NCBI GenBank assembly: GCA_021740785.1
Contig: JAIOZI010000025.1
Span: forward strand, 1 to 61,572
Direction of reading: 5' to 3'
DNA length: 61,572 nt
From: Melioribacteraceae bacterium
GTDB lineage: Bacteria; Bacteroidota; Ignavibacteria; Ignavibacteriales; Melioribacteraceae
The notes beneath the pieces are model-generated. The model searched no databases and had not been told where the DNA came from. It was given only the letters and a program-made list of their open reading frames with translations. Positions 61,163 to 61,572 of this stretch are shown piece after piece. Positions within the stretch are counted from its first letter, which is position 1, and each line of letters begins with the position of its first letter. A program made the translations under genes and the position numbers.

Positions 61163-61572
61163 ATGAAAAAATTAAAACCATTCATAATAATATTATTAGC
61201 TTTTTTTATTAGCAGCTGTGCAGTTTATGATTTTTTCTTTTTGACAACACCTTCAGATGCTTTGAATAATAAAAACTTTAATTGGACTTCCGATACATTG
61301 AACAATATTATTTACAACTATGAATTCAATTCTTATGCAGCAAAAAACATTGAAATAATAAAAGGTATTACAAATAATAATAAAGCACATATTCTTAATC
61401 TTATTAATGAACAAGATTACCCAGAAACAATACATTTCTTCATTGTTGAATCTAGAGAAAGGATGTATGAATTAATTAAGCATAAAATTAATGCTGGAGC
61501 ATATCCAAGATTTAATGCTGTGTATTCGGTATATAGTGAAAAATTAAAAGCAGTTGGTGACCACGAATTTCA
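61163..61572 (+). CDS. Lipoprotein, unknown (cut by the window end)
   Basis: At least 136 residues. It starts MKKLKPFIIILLAFFISSC, a lipoprotein signal with the lipid cysteine at residue 19. The mature part is hydrophilic with many Asn and Lys. AGAGGAA precedes the ATG. First gene of the fifth cassette; its end and attC lie beyond the window. Confidence 0.7.
   Translation, partial: MKKLKPFIIILLAFFISSCAVYDFFFLTTPSDALNNKNFNWTSDTLNNIIYNYEFNSYAAKNIEIIKGITNNNKAHILNLINEQDYPETIHFFIVESRERMYELIKHKINAGAYPRFNAVYSVYSEKLKAVGDHEF

Larger units (their letters stand above)
56509..61572 (+). mobile_element. Integron-like cassette array, right (CALIN-like, open at the window end)
   Basis: Five cassettes follow each other on the plus strand: 56509-57463, 57464-59398, 59399-60183, 60184-61116 and 61117 onward. 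In the four complete ones, the first bases (GTTAGGCAGTAAA, GTTAGGCAATT, GTTATATGC and GTTATATTGCTT) are the reverse complement of the bases opening their own attC, 9-13 in a row. The attC folds are conserved. No integrase is present on either side within the window. Confidence 0.85.

Noticed and set aside
1-61572. Integron integrase, transposase, tRNA, rRNA or CRISPR array.
   Set aside because: None of the protein frames shows tyrosine recombinase or transposase motifs, and no regularly spaced repeat or tRNA-like fold was seen by eye.

Overview
The window is AT-rich bacterial DNA. Family content points to the Bacteroidota/Chlorobiota side of the tree, and Ignavibacteria or Melioribacter-like bacteria fit best. 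The signs are a hybrid two-component-propeller/SpoIIE protein, a CarboxypepD_reg plus DUF5686 outer-membrane protein, several secreted M28/M1/M19 peptidases, weak Shine-Dalgarno signals and frequent TTG/GTG starts. This placement is an inference from gene families, not from a marker gene. I saw no rRNA, tRNA, CRISPR array, phage or integrase gene.

Three regions are visible. (1) About 1-11,400, read on the minus strand, is accessory DNA built as an integron-like cassette array. It holds a RDD-like membrane protein, a nuclease-ImmA fusion, a phospholipase C-like/lipoprotein pair, an outer-membrane barrel, an FkbM methyltransferase and a HigBA-type toxin-antitoxin pair. Its older leftward end holds a GT-C-like membrane protein, a dead toxin copy, an ABC exporter and a toxin broken by a MITE. 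(2) About 11,800-56,000 is a chromosomal-type core. It carries peptidases, transporters, a type II restriction-modification pair, RsgA, a cytochrome c, a peptidoglycan amidase, a ferredoxin-type membrane protein, GDP-fucose synthesis (gmd/fcl), two copies of a three-gene minor-pilin-like cluster, an exported RidA/PLP-enzyme operon and an amylase. (3) About 56,500-61,572, read on the plus strand, is a second cassette array that runs off the window. It has four well-formed attC sites and mostly unknown small genes.

The two arrays point away from each other. Each starts next to the same roughly 125-bp leader, so the leaders form an inverted pair about 44 kb apart. No integron integrase is present, so both look like clusters of attC sites without an integrase (CALIN-like). 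The identification rests on three things seen directly. Seven of the cassettes examined begin with a sequence that is the reverse complement of the sequence opening their own attC (9-13 bp). The attC arms differ in sequence but keep pairing. Extrahelical C and A bases sit at the same two places in each arm. The attC sites are very long (189-267 bp where clear) and contain a second covarying hairpin.

A 216-bp non-coding MITE-like repeat occurs three times, twice with 5-bp target duplications and once inside a toxin gene. All alignments and folds here were made by eye, and no database search was possible.
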